DNA from: Clonostachys chloroleuca
Taxonomy: Eukaryota; Ascomycota; Sordariomycetes; Hypocreales; Bionectriaceae
Length of the DNA: 64,000 bases
NCBI GenBank assembly: GCA_037952775.1
Contig: JBANAY010000003.1
Coordinates: 19,406,001 to 19,470,000, forward strand
Direction of reading: 5' to 3'
Both the position numbers and the translations under genes were made by a program. This document shows positions 10,661-22,557 of this stretch, in pieces (the first letter of the stretch is position 1; every line of letters begins with the position of its first letter). Below the pieces are notes generated by a model that did not search any database, was not told the DNA's origin, and saw only the letters and a program-made list of their open reading frames with translations.

Positions 10661-13096
10661 TTATACTTCCTCGGTCCCAACAGCCTCGTACCCGTCACGG
10701 CCACGGACTCCCGTCAGCTGCATCAGTGTCGGGCTCTCGTACATGGCTGTGTAGTCGACCCGGTCACCACCCAGGGTTGAAATGCCGTTCTCTCTCCGAC
10801 CAAATACCGGGGCTGGATCAAGCCAAAAATCCTTGCAATTGGCGATACAGCCTCTGCTATAAGGATTCTTCTTCTTTCTCTTTCCAGTAGCGGCACCACG
10901 TCCAGCGATCGTCTCGAGGAACGGATCAACACCAAGAAGGCGACCCCATTGCTTGAGTCTGCCTCCCTTGTGCTTGTGTCCGTGTCCAGCACCTGTACTA
11001 TCAGAGGGAGTAGTTGGAAGGGTAGGATTCAGTGGTTGCCCCGTGGATGTAACGGCCAAAGTAACTGGGCTATCTCGAACACCGTACATGTTTTCGTAGG
11101 TGGTCATTGCACGAGCAACCTGTATAGATTGGGTAAATAAGAGCATGAAAACCCATAGAAGTTGAAGAGTGGCCCAGATAGCGAGGACTAGGGTGAAGGT
11201 GTCTGCATTAACCAACTTGCAGAGATTAGGGCTGAGAAAATTGCACTGGTCGGATGCCGTTTTCGAGAGAAAAGTGAAGTCTTGAGTGTATTAGTTGAGT
11301 TTTTCCCACATCATGAGACAAAAGGCGGAGCGAAAATCAACTGACAATGATAAAGTAGCCAATCGTAACTGAGAATACCCGCCACGAGGAAAACAAGGTA
11401 ATAGAAGAAGTGCCTATGATTATTCACTCCAACGCAGTTATATACCCAAGGACAGTGGCTAGTCTAATTAGCGAAGTGCTCAACATATACACAAGCAGTC
11501 CAACGATAACTTACTGATCATATTTTGCCACACATCGCTGGCAGGCCTTGCAATGCTTACTTCGGAGTGGTGTGCGGATCATGCAAGTCACACAGAAGTT
11601 GTACTCATCATACTTCCACAGCTTCAGCAGCTCGTCAATGGCGGCCTTTTGCTCCGCGATACCGTTGAGCCTCGGTACAAAGCCTGGCTCAAAAATCATT
11701 GCAGAGGCATAAAAGTATGTTGTCAACCCAAAAAGAACGGCAAACATCAAGTTGAGCAGGAGATGGGGCTTGAACTCGTCATGAGAAAAGACTGTCTTGG
11801 GGAGCACAAGAAATAACCAGTCAAGCCCGACGAGAAACAGAGATGCTGAGAAGATGCCTGCAAGCCAGGGCTATGGACTGTGAGCGAAAGAATAGCCTTC
11901 TAGGGTGAGGAACGCAGAAAGTAACACTTACCGTCTTGTGAAATGCGCCCATGGATGAAGGTGCATATTCCAACACACGCTGCGCGGCGTACTGTATGCC
12001 AAAACCCACGCCCGCTGCTAATGGAAGGCCCATGAAGACCGGGAAAGTTGAAAGGCAGAGTATCGCAGCCCAAACAAGGACGAAGGGGCAGAGATACGTG
12101 AACCTGCGAATGAAACCCTTCTTGTCCTGCAGAAAGTACGACGCGCCAGGCCACGGAGGAGATATCGGATGCCCATCTTCATCATAGCCGCATCCCCTTA
12201 GCGCCGAATGCCATGCTTTTTCCGTATTCAGCTCGCTAGCAGTAATGGCCGGGGTCTTGCCGGCCTCTGTCTTCGCAAACCTGTCCGCCCCGTACTCAAT
12301 AAGCTTGAGGATACAGAACGGACTGCCCTTAACAAGAGACCAGTGCAGCGCGGTGAATCCTTGCTCGTCGGTAGCCTCAACACTGGCGCCCCATCGTAGA
12401 AATACATCGACGCATTGCGGGAAACCCTTGTACGCAGCCCACATCAGAGCGGTATGTCCATATGAATCGATAACATCGACGGGAATGCCTTGATGCAGGA
12501 GCAGGGTGATCAGGAAGACGTTGCCATTGAAGGTCGAGATATGAAGGGTGTTGTAACCTTGGGCATCGGTGATGAGGGGATCGGCGCCATGCTGGAGGAG
12601 CAGGTTGACTGTGTAGTAATGACAGCGCTGGGCAGCCCATTGCAGAGGTGTTGCGACGGACTCGCCACCTTTTCTATTGATCTCTGCGCCATGCTCGATC
12701 AGAAATTTGCACATGGCAAACTGGTTGTTGATCGCGGCCCACTGTGTTCAGGGTCCATTGTCAGTTTCTCCAGCATTCCAGCAGCGAATTCTTACGACAC
12801 CGAAAGAGGATTATACCGTAGAAGGGAGGGTCCGAACATACGTGTAGAGGCGTGATGCCTTCATCATCGGTGTAAGTCGCATCGTAATTCCCAGACTCGA
12901 AGAGCTTCTCCATGCCGCTGATATCGCCTACTCTTGCAAGCTGCATAATATCATCATTGCCACTCACCTGCTCCTGGTCGGTAGCAGGTAGGTCCCCCAT
13001 TTCCATGTCCCTATTAAGCTTCGGCACCGCAACATCCGACTTGGTCGCTGGTTGCTTCGGGGCAGCTTTGCTGCTTTCGATGGTCGGGGCAACCAT
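10661..13096 (-). CDS. AKR1: Akr1-type palmitoyltransferase (ankyrin repeats + DHHC), 717 aa
   Basis: Protein S-palmitoyltransferase of Golgi and endosomal membranes. Exons: 13096-12842, 12741-11932, 11870-11515, 11458-11346, 11280-10661; phases sum to 718 codons. About five ankyrin repeats span residues ~50-270 (for example GYNTLHISTFNG, GHTALMWAAYKG, GFTALHWSLVKG). Transmembrane helices follow, then the Cys-rich region CVTCMIRTPLRSKHCKAC and the catalytic motif DHHCPWVYNCVGVNNHRHF. The intron after 11515 splits the first His codon of DHHC. A long basic, Lys-rich tail (KRKKKNPYSRG) ends the protein. Yeast Akr1 has DHYC at this site; this copy has the standard DHHC. It diverges from the SRP receptor beta gene across about 1.4 kb. 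Confidence 0.93.
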
Positions 13097-14517
13097 GGAT
13101 CGATCGACGACGTCCCAACCGTTTCAATATTCGGGGGTTTGCGATTATGGTGGCGGGTGAGACGGGAATACAAGGCTGACTCCTGGGGGCCGTTCAAAGA
13201 CCACGGCTAATATGCGCTGGGACAAGACGTCGAAAATGAACGAAGAAACGAGTCGCGGGATTGGTTTTCGGTGGTCGCAGACAATGGGGTGTCCAATTGA
13301 TAACCCTGGGTTAGAGAGTCGCTAGAAATGCAGTAGGCTAATTAGTCATTAAAGAAGGAACGGATGCCACGGCGGTGCTCGACGTAAGTCCCAAGTCAAG
13401 CCAAGAAGAAGGAGAGGAGCTAAGAAAAGGAGGCCCGGAAAACTCGAGACGGAGCGTTGAGTACAAGATGCTGGACGTTTGGAGTGGGTATCTCGCCCAG
13501 GGTAAGGACGCGTGGAAGAGTCGGCTTGGGGGAGCTAGGATGCTTTAGAAGCAAGGGAAGCAAGCTCTAGCATCGCCAGACGAAGATACGTAAGGGTGGT
13601 AACTGCACAGCGCTGTGCTTCACCTCTCCCCCACTGAAATTTGTTGGTGTGATGGGGATGGTTGGAACAGACCGGGATGTACGTGAGATCAGCCGTCATG
13701 CTAATTGGCTACGGCGTACTATATGCGGCTTAGCTCAGCCACGATCCGAGTTATCCGCCAGATGTGGCTTCCTGGAAGCCGTTCGTTCGGCCTGATGCTG
13801 GCAGCTGGTGTGGCTTCATGCCTTGCCACGGAGAGTGGCTCGTGCGTGATAGCAGAATAGGGACCACCAGCAGGTTGACTCTGAAATCCAGCGGCGCATC
13901 ATGGCGCCTGTTTTATGGCCCTGATTCTGTTGGTTGCCAGTTTCCGAGCGTGGCATCGAATCGTACAGGGGCCAAGTCGCTGTGTTACTCGGTCAATATG
14001 TGCTTTGCGAAATCGAATACGATAGGAAAGATCGTCATCCGTCTCATTTACCCGCTTCATTTTCTAGAACCGCCTCGACTTGCGTTCGGGTTGAAGGCTC
14101 GGAAGCGAAATGTAGAAATAAAATCAAAATTGAAAAGCACATATATAGACGTGGCACACAAAACCCGCGTAACTAGAAATATATCAGAGTTTTTGTCATA
14201 TATTTTGCTTTTTCCCATCACAATATATCCAATACAGATACGCTCTGGGCAGAAGAATAGTGAATAAGTATAGGGTAGGACCTCTCTCCACCCAGAGTCG
14301 GCGAACAGCATCCATGTGACGCCACCTTGTAATAATTCTAAATTCCACTTTACGAACTCGCCAGATCTTCCCTCCGAGGTAGATTGCCCAACTACGGAAA
14401 AGAGGCGCCTTGACTCCCGAACACATCCCGGACGCAATTGCTCGGAATCGATCTCGATCGCATGTCATAACCGCCGCGGATCCAAAATAATCTGGCTGTT
14501 GCCTCGAGCCGCCCGCA
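13097..14517. other. Bidirectional intergenic region between AKR1 and SRPRB
   Basis: About 1.4 kb between two divergent starts. Frames such as 13764-14267 (+) and 14196-14639 (-) overlap the expected promoters and 5' leaders and have no domain. Nothing else identified. Confidence 0.45.
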
Positions 14518-15393
14518 ATGCCCTCTCCCACATTCTGGTCTCTCGTGGAGAGCTCACTCACGCCCTCATATACCCTCGCAATCGTCGCCATTGTCTTGGT
14601 CCTCGGCGGCCCGATCATACTCCACCTTATTTTATCCAACTCGACATCCTACATCATCCACCCTCAGGTGGTCTTAATCGGCCCTGATGGCGTGGGAAAA
14701 ACGTCCTTGATGACTCTTTTCGAGCGTGGTGATTCGCCTTCGCAGACACATACCTCCCAAAAGTCACACTCAGTCGAGCTCAACGCTTCCACGGATAGTA
14801 GCTCAAAGTACAGCTACAAGAACCACGAGGATACGACCGGCACCCACACCAAGTTCCTTCTCATCGACACACCAGGCCACGGCAAGCTACGCAATGTCGC
14901 CATGGAGCGACTCGTCCGCTGCGAGAGGCTCAAGGCCATCGTTTTCATGGTCGATGCTGCCGCACTGGGCGAGCCCGAGTCTCTTGCCCCGACTGCCTCC
15001 TACCTTTATGATATCCTCCTCTTCCTCCAGAAGCGGGTGAGCGACAAGTCCAACAACAATAAGAAGAACAACACGCCTGTCCCCGTTCTCATTGCTGCCA
15101 ACAAGGTTGACCTATTCACTGCACTCCCTTCGACCCTTGTCAAGACCAACCTAGAAGCGGAGCTGTCCCGCATTCGCTCATCGAGGAGCAAGGGCTTGCT
15201 GGATTCAGGCGTGGGCATAGACGATGTTGGCTCCGAGGAGCAGGATGCCTGGCTAGGCGAGTACGGTTCCGAGAAGTTCTCTTTCAAACAAATGCAAGAA
15301 TTTGAAATCGACGTTGATGTACTCCCTGGGAATGTCACTGGAGACGGCCCTGGGGCTGAAAAGTGGTGGTGGTGGATTGCTCAACGCATATGA
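14518..15393 (+). CDS. SRP102: Signal recognition particle receptor subunit beta, 291 aa
   Basis: Membrane-anchored small GTPase of the ER that, with the alpha subunit, receives SRP-ribosome complexes for co-translational translocation. A single exon. One N-terminal transmembrane helix lies at residues ~19-40 (AIVAIVLVLGGPIILHLIL). The P-loop GPDGVGKTS is at 55-63, the switch II motif DTPGHGKLR near 119, and the NKVD guanine motif near 200. Inserts rich in Ser and Asn before the switch and after residue ~175 are usual for fungal copies. The C-terminus, with its WWWWI run, ends in the small helix of the family. The length is right for a fungal SRPRB. Confidence 0.92.
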   Translation: MPSPTFWSLVESSLTPSYTLAIVAIVLVLGGPIILHLILSNSTSYIIHPQVVLIGPDGVGKTSLMTLFERGDSPSQTHTSQKSHSVELNASTDSSSKYSYKNHEDTTGTHTKFLLIDTPGHGKLRNVAMERLVRCERLKAIVFMVDAAALGEPESLAPTASYLYDILLFLQKRVSDKSNNNKKNNTPVPVLIAANKVDLFTALPSTLVKTNLEAELSRIRSSRSKGLLDSGVGIDDVGSEEQDAWLGEYGSEKFSFKQMQEFEIDVDVLPGNVTGDGPGAEKWWWWIAQRI

Positions 15394-15770
15394 GCGAGAT
15401 AAACAATTGTCAACGAGTTTGACGGTTTATGGGCTGGGAGTTGCATCAAAAAGAAAAGAGAAAGCTAGGGTTTATTGATGCTATCTCTTAATTTTATCTA
15501 ATTACAAATAATGTTGAAAGTCTTTCGTAACATTCTCCATGTTGAATCAAGCTGAAGTGTCAGCGGCAAGATGGATTTTTCTCTACCAAACCCATCCACC
15601 CAGGAGAAACATAACACATAACCGCGTTATCTCACGATCTAAAATTATACCAAACCTCAATTCTTAACGCCAAGAGACATGCTGAGCCGCTCCAATGCAA
15701 ACATTCTACAGATGAGACTGCAGAAAAGAAGACATAAAGGGAAAAAAGGGGAAGAATAAGTCCCCGAACT
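15394..15770. other. Convergent 3' intergenic region
   Basis: 377 bp between the stop codons of the convergent SRPRB and cystathionine beta-synthase genes. AT-leaning; presumably holds both polyadenylation regions. Nothing else seen. Confidence 0.5.
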
Positions 15771-17368
15771 TTATAGCTTCTTATTCACCATCCAGGTGAG
15801 GAGATCGACCTTGGTGACGATGGCAATGGGCTTGGACAGAGTGGCATCATCAGCCTTTTCCGTGACCACAGCGGCACTGTTCCACTCAAAGAACTTGCTG
15901 AGCTCGGCGAGGGGGGTGTCAAGGGTGATCTCAACAAACTTGCGCTTGCCAGCCGAGGCGGCGCCCTGGCGAGGGTCGGTAATGATCTCGTCGATGCGGG
16001 CAAAGTCGAACATGACATCTTTGACCTGACTGTCGGCAGTGGCGCGGCCTCGCGAGATGTAGCTGAGGAGGTTACCGAGGGTTACCAGACCGACCAGCTT
16101 GGACGAGGCGGAGAGGACGGGGAGTTGGTCGAAGCCCTTGTCGCGCATGGTCTCGATAGCTTCGGAGCAGCTCGATGTGGCTGAGATGGAAGTGACGGGC
16201 TTGAGACGTAGAGAGGCAATGGTGGCCCCGCTATATGGGTCTGAGGATGCCTTGTGAGCTGGTGCGACCTTGTTAGCATCGGAGCTCTTGGGCAGAAGGT
16301 TGTTGGCGTCGAGCCAGTCATCATCAGCAAACTTGGAGAGATAGCTGCGGATGCTGTCGGGAAGCACGACGACAACGACGTCGCCCTTCTTGAATCCGAA
16401 GTCCTTAACGGCCAGAACCATGGCGGCCAGAGCGGAACCCGAGCTGCCGCCAACAAGCAGACCTTCTTCGGCGATCAAGCGACGGGCGAGGTAGAAAGAC
16501 TCCTGGTCATCGGTCTTGTACCACTTGTCAACAATCTCGCGGTCGAGAACGTCGGGTATAAAATCATATCCGATGCCCTCAACTTTGTAAGGCGCATTCA
16601 TGTGCTCATCATTGAGATTCTCGGGCAGAGCGAGGATGCTGCCTTGGGGATCCGCAGCAATGATCTTGATGTCCTTGCTGTGCTTCTTCAGGCCGCGAGC
16701 GATACCAGTGATGGTGCCACCAGTACCAGCACCAGCAACAACAGCAGAAATCTTCCCACCAGTCTGAGTCCAGATCTCCTCGGCAGTGCCGAATTCGTGG
16801 GCCTCCGGGTTGTCCTTGTTGCTGTACTGGTCGAGGATGTGGGCATTAGGGATCTCTTTCTCAAGGCGACGGGCGACACCAATGTGGGACTCAGGAGCGT
16901 CCCAAGCGGCCTGGGTGGGTGTTCTGATAATGGTTGCGCCGAGGGCTTTGAGGACGGAGACCTTCTCGGCGGACATCTTCTCGGGAAGTGTAATGATGGT
17001 CTTGTAACCCTTGATGGCGCCGACGAGAGCTAGGCCAATGCCGCTGCGCAGATCAGTTAGCATGCCTGAAGGAGCTTGCGCAATGGAAATGGGGATGAAG
17101 GGTCGTACGTATTGCCACTCGTAGGCTCGATAAGGGTGTCGCCTGGCTTGATGCGGCCGCTCTTCTCGGCCTCTTCGACCATGCGAAGGGCGATCCTGTC
17201 CTTGACACTACCGCCCGCATTGAAGAATTCGGCCTTGACGTAGATGTCGGCCTCGATGCCGAGGGACTGCGGAAGCTTGTTCAGACGCACGAGAGGCGAG
17301 TTTCCAATCAACTCAGTGGCTGAGAGGACGGTGGCGGCCTGGCGAGGCGTGTGAGGGAGCTCGGCCAT
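15771..17368 (-). CDS. CYS4: Cystathionine beta-synthase, 510 aa
   Basis: PLP enzyme joining serine and homocysteine to cystathionine in the transsulfuration pathway, in the cytosol. Exon 1 is 17368-17109 and exon 2 is 17043-15771; the intron falls in the Thr codon of TSGNTG. The PLP lysine is K56 in GGSVKDRIA, the phosphate-cofactor loop TSGNTGIGLAL follows at ~83, and GGSSGSA is near 268. The C-terminal part (from ~360) has two CBS regulatory modules, as seen from [19 protein letters not shown] and [18 protein letters not shown]. There is no N-terminal haem-binding extension, as in other fungal forms. The alternative, an O-acetylserine sulfhydrylase, is excluded by the CBS pair. Confidence 0.95.
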
Positions 17369-18297
17369 GATGGGTGACGTGTGGATGCCACTGGAAATGG
17401 ATGATGGGGCGGGGGAGAGGGATGGGGAGGAAGAGGAGGAGGGAGAGGAATTGAAGAAGACTCAAGCTGCACAAGCGAGAGAAAAACAAATGGCGAGCAA
17501 GCAAGCAAAAACTCGTGATACCGATCCGGACAAGGATGGGGCGCGAACGAATACGTAAAGAAAATGAAATCACACCAGGAGGGGCTGAATGGTGCTCATC
17601 AAGGTTGGCTCTGGTTTGCCCCGCGCCAAAGCCGACACTAAACGCGGGCTGCCGGGCGCATCCATGTCATTTGCTTCTAATCAAATTTTTCTCAACACGC
17701 GCTTTGGATCATGGCTTGCACATGCAAAAAGAAGGAAAAAAAAACCGGAAAAATATTGTTCCCAAGTACCTCTCACATTGAAGAGTGTGAAAAGAGCCGC
17801 TAAAAGCATTCCCGGTGACTTTTCTGAGGATGACTATTCCTTTCAAAGCTTCAGCAGGCTCAAGTTGTTCATGTCAGGGATACAAACCAAGACGACGCAT
17901 TGAAGCGGGGCGTGCTTCAAAGTGAAGCTATCACAACAGCCCAAAAAGACTAATTCGTTCAATATAAGGAGTTTTCGAAAGGATGTCTTCTATGATAAGA
18001 TAGTTACAGGCCAAATGCTACAGCATGCTCTTTAGTTCACCAGCCTTTAGATAGTGACTGGGTAGGTGCCGTATGGGTACGACGGAAGGTTAGTGCGAGA
18101 AAACCAATTTGCTATGAAGTTCCCGACGGCGATGTGAGAATGTATCAAGCCTCAAACTCTATCAGAGTCAGATCTCAGGGGATGCTAATAAAGTTTGTCC
18201 TTCAAGTATTTTCAAACTATGTTCCCCCTCCCAAGAAAGAGTTTAAAGGGCATTGATGTCCACGTCCAAATTTAACCCCATCAAATCTAGCACAACC
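17369..18297. other. Intergenic, promoter side of CYS4
   Basis: Purine-rich (GGAGGAGG-type) leader next to the CYS4 start at 17369-17480, then AT-leaning sequence up to the F-box relic. No gene seen. Confidence 0.45.
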
Positions 18298-19113
18298 ATG
18301 GACCCCTTTCAGAAACTCCCTGTGGAAATCCATCTCAATATTCTGATCTTAATTAACAATCTTAAGCTATATTCTTCATTATCTCGAGCCTCTCCAGCTA
18401 TATTCAAGGTATAATCCGATCATCTTAAATACATTGAACGCAAGTATAATAAAAGCGTTCTCATTATAGTCCTATCCAAGATTTTATAGCTGTTGTACTT
18501 TTCCCAGAGGCAGATATTGCAAAATGTATACCGGAAGAGCGAGTTGCTGCTGTAGAGAAATATCTCTAAGCCTGGGGGCTAAACAGCTTCTAAACCCTTT
18601 TCTGTGATGCTACAGCTACGAGGAACGCAGATCTCTTGTCGTGCTTTTCGGCTGTATCTCGCTGTATGTAGAGGATTATCTTACTAAAGCGAACGGTGTA
18701 CGTAACAATGGTGTTATCATCGACTATACTTTTGAACAGTTTGCACCTGGCCCTTTTCGTTATTGGGACTGGCACGTTCTGTCAAGATATAATCATCAAA
18801 CACAAACACCTCGAGAATCGAGCCTGCTTGCTTGTGTTCGCGAGTACGTCTTGACCTGCTATAGCGCCGTTATCTCGGAGGTGCTCAAGGCACCTATACC
18901 CAAGTAGTAGGAGACTCAGATCTATGAGAACGCCCCTAAACTGCGTGCCCGAGGATTCTGGGACTCTCCAAACGTTTACACCCAATGCACAGACTGGGGA
19001 GATGTGGTGACCGAAGATGGGGATGAGCTGATTTGCCATGCAGGCGGCTATGCGGCGTACCCTGCACTTCAAACCAGGCTCGTTCGCTGTTGGACATGGC
19101 AGAATGGAAACTG
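18298..19113 (+). pseudogene. Decayed F-box-like gene
   Basis: An ATG at 18298 in a good context (ACCATGG) opens MDPFQKLPVEIHLNILILI, an F-box start, followed by ASPAIFK. The frame then meets TAA at once. The continuing frame stays coding-like (SDHLKYIERKYNKSV) and resumes after a shift as DFIAVVLFPEADIAKC. TAA stops follow at about 18567 and 18590, and another shift leads into VEDYLTKANGVRNN. The tail near 19000 reads DWGDVVTEDGDELI. At least two frame changes and several TAA codons, the latter explainable as CAA to TAA, make it non-functional. A GT-AG intron at 18412-18479 can be drawn but does not restore the second frame. What the F-box protein recruited is unknown. Confidence 0.65.
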
Positions 19114-20869
19114 ACATGTGATTTAGTAGTTCAAAGATTGTTGAGGCGCCCACCGTGTGCCGTCTGCAGTCTCGAGTTTGGTTTTGTCATTGGTGCTGCC
19201 CCGACAGGCGCCATCAAAGCAACTTAGAAGGTAGTTAGTTCGTGTACTTGCTGACAGGTAACAGAGCTTCTGCCTTCTTGGTGTGAAAAAACATTTATTA
19301 TCCGTGCTGCAAATCTCGAGAGCGACTTAGAAGTGATAGCGCCGTTTAGGTGCTAGGTAGTAAGAAACTTGAATGGCCGTTGGATTGTCGGCAAGAGTCT
19401 GTCACTCCATGCAAGTGTGAGCTTTTGGGCTGTTGCTGTTGGGCAGGTCTGCTCCAACTAAGGTAGGTATAGTTTTAACCAAGCTTGATATGATTCAGCA
19501 GAGCACAATTGTTACATGTGTATTACTAGGTACCCTATTGTGTAACCTGTGTAATGTATGATAATATCAGTGTAAAATCTACCTAGGCTGGTGGCAGCCA
19601 TGGTTGTGCATGCGTGAATGAACTCTATCAATCGCTGCTGGCCTCGACTACTTTCTTTGCATCCTTTGAGCATCGCCGACAAAGGGTCCAATCCAATTGC
19701 CACAAGTTCCTCTGCTGCTTCAGGCAGGAGACAGGCTTCAGTGGCTTGGCGGGGGACCCGGTCATTGGTGAATTGATGACTGATGAGTGCCGCCATTCTA
19801 CTGTTGGGCGATAGGACACGGACGAGGCAAAAGGCGGAAATGACAGCGTTTTGCTATGATAACACAACCAAGGCTCGGCTCGGCTGTAGACTCAAGGCAA
19901 GGGATTGAACAGCTAGCGAGGGTGCAGCCATTCCTCTCTACGAGCCTACGCAGTCTCTACAGGGAAGCGTGGGCAAAATCGAGGGAGTCGTCGTTCCGTT
20001 AAGGACTTGCGCATAATTTTAAAGTACCAGACGCTATACTGAATACATTATTTTCTGCAGGGACTGTGCTGCTTACGTTGATGGATTGGTACCTGTCCCC
20101 TCTGGCTGCGTATTTTATCTGCAGTTGACCAAGGAACGCGCAACGCTCTCAAGATCTGCGTACGTGCGCTGGGAAAAGATACGACATCTTCCCATTCGCC
20201 ACTCCTACGATAGCTGTATGCAGTTAGAGCTGTCCGTAGCTGCATTCATCTGCCCTTTCTGCGGCTGTTTATGGTTTTTGTACAAAAATCCCCCAGGGTT
20301 GTAGCCACCACCATCCCTGGGCACTGCACCACGACCTGCCCTTTCGGCTCTACGTCCGTCCTGGCGGGAGCGCTCATGAGGTGGGCAAATGCCCTATATC
20401 GGGGTTTGCCTGGGGAACTCTCTGTTGAATGGCAAGTAGATGGAAGATCCGGAACTCTGCCTCTGCAGTACAGCAGGATCAGCACGTCAACAATTATTTG
20501 ATGTTATGTTGACACGATAGACTATCGGATGAGGGTCATCGAATTCTTGAATGAAGGCTCCAATCGTGAGCGCGATAATCAGAAGAACGAAGGAGAAGAA
20601 TGAATCGATAACAGCCTGCTTGAATGGGTACTTACCCAGTCAACGCCACCACCCATACACCCGGCAGAGATACATATCATAATCCTGGCATCTTCCCGGC
20701 CCCATTCCCCTGCCATCACGCCAAACCCAGCTCAATTGCGATTGTCGGTACCAGGGGGTGGCATCTCCCAAATGCAAGACGCTTGACGTGTATTTAAGAT
20801 CACCATCGTCCCCTCTCGAGCTTTGCCAGCCAGGGACTCCAATTGAGAAGCTTGAAGCAATACCTCACC
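19114..20869. other. Intergenic; promoter of the aminopeptidase gene
   Basis: No supported gene in 1.75 kb. A TATA-like TGTATTTAAG lies near 20790, about 80 bp before the lap2 start codon, and is a plausible core promoter. Confidence 0.45.
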
Positions 20870-22557
20870 ATGAAGCTGAATCATCTCGCTTTTGTTGGCC
20901 TCCTGGCCGCTGAGGCCCTGGCCACCAACGATATCACGCCTGACAAGGTCGAGGCTGATATCCGAGAGGACAAGTGAGTAGAATCCCAGAGACTCTGTTC
21001 ATTGCGACAATCCCAGCGCAGCATTTGAGAAAGAGACCATGCCTCTCATTTTCTGGATAGAGACTGCGAGGGTGTGGTGGGGAGATTCAGCTCCGTCGCT
21101 TACCCCGGATTCTCCATCCCTGCCCAGAATGCCCATACACGCCAATTGCAACACTGTCAGAAGTATAATGTGTCTAACAATAGTCAAATAGGCTGCAGAG
21201 CGACCTCTGGAACCTCCTCAAAATTGCCAAAGACAATGGTGGCAACCGCGCGTTCGGTCTCCCCGGCTACAACGCCTCCCTGGATTTCGTCCTTGAGCGT
21301 GTGGCCACCCGCTTCGGCAAGCACTTTGACACTACAGTCCAGCCCTTCACTCATCTCTTCGCCTCCACCAACAAGATCACCCTGACTGGACCCGATGGCA
21401 GCGACGTCAGGGTTCAAACTTTGATGTACAATAACCCCACGCCTGAGGAGGGCGCAACCGGTGTCCTGGTAGCGTTGCCCATCGACGATGAGCGAGGCTC
21501 GGGCTGCTTTGCTGATCAGTGGGAGGGCATTGATGTTACCGACAAGATTGCTCTTGTCAAGCGTGGCTCGTGTGCCATTGCCGACAAACTTCGTTTCGCC
21601 AAGAACCTTGGTGCCAAGGCTGTTGTGCTCACCAACAATGTGCCCGGCGACAGTATCACAGCTGCCACCTTGTCTGCTGAAAACTTCGGCCAGATTGCAC
21701 CCGTTGGAGTTATCACCTATGAGCAAGGTGCTGCATGGAAGACCCGTGTAGATGCTGGCGAGGAGCTTACCGTGACCCTTCTTGTTGACGCCATTGCCGA
21801 GGACCGCGAGAGCTGGAACATCATCTCAGAAACCAAGCAGGGCGACCCGAACAACGTCATTATGCTGGGCGCACATCTAGATAGCGTCCAAGAAGGCCCC
21901 GGCATCAACGATGATGGCAGCGGCACCGTCGCCCTCCTGCAGATTGCCGAGTCGTTCAAGCAGTACAGCGGCATCAAGAACAAGATTCGCTTCGCCTGGT
22001 GGGGAGCCGAGGAGAGCGGCCTGGTTGGATCGCTCTACTATGGCTCTCAGCTGTCTTCGGACGAGGCCGATAAGATCCGTTTCTACTACAACTACGATAT
22101 GATCGGTTCCAAGGTGCCCCTGTATGAGGTCTATGCCGATACCGACGCGCACAAGGCCGGCGGCAACTTCCTCTTCGACTATCTGACCTCCAAGGGCTAC
22201 CCGGCTGAATGGGGTGCCTTCGGTTCATCATCCGACTACGTAGCCTTCATCGAGCTGGGAATTCCCTCCTCTGGTCTCTTCACCGGTGCGGGGGCTCCCA
22301 ACGACGCCTGCTACCATCTTGCCTGTGATGACCTGGACAATGTCAACTGGGAGGCCATTACCGTCAACACCAAGGCGGCTGCCCGTGCTGCAGCAGAGCT
22401 CGCGCTGAACGTCGAGGGTATCCCGCCGCGCGAGAAGTCCACCACAAACCCGGCCAGCAAGCGTGGCATTGCCCGGAACCTGACCAAGTGGGCAAGACTT
22501 GCCACTGGCCGCGAGAAGAAGCACAGCTGCTCAGGAGAAGATCTCAGCACCGTGTAA
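20870..22557 (+). CDS. lap2: Secreted leucine aminopeptidase (M28, PA domain), 489 aa
   Basis: Zinc aminopeptidase that removes N-terminal residues from peptides outside the cell. Exon 1 is 20870-20973 and exon 2 is 21192-22557, joined in phase 2 over an unusually long 218-bp intron. Residues 1-18 form a signal peptide (HLAFVGLLAAEALA). A PA domain occupies about 110-240. The M28 metal ligands are all present: H263 in GAHLDS, D275 in INDDGSG, E308/E309 in WWGAEESG, D337 in YNYDMIGS and H410 in CYHLACDD. The order PA then M28 with the CYHLACDD end is that of fungal Lap2 and aminopeptidase Y. A basic, Lys-rich tail follows residue ~455. It is intact. Confidence 0.92.

Noticed and set aside
16254..17033. 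Plus-strand frame of 259 residues
   Set aside because: Exact antisense shadow of the cystathionine beta-synthase gene.
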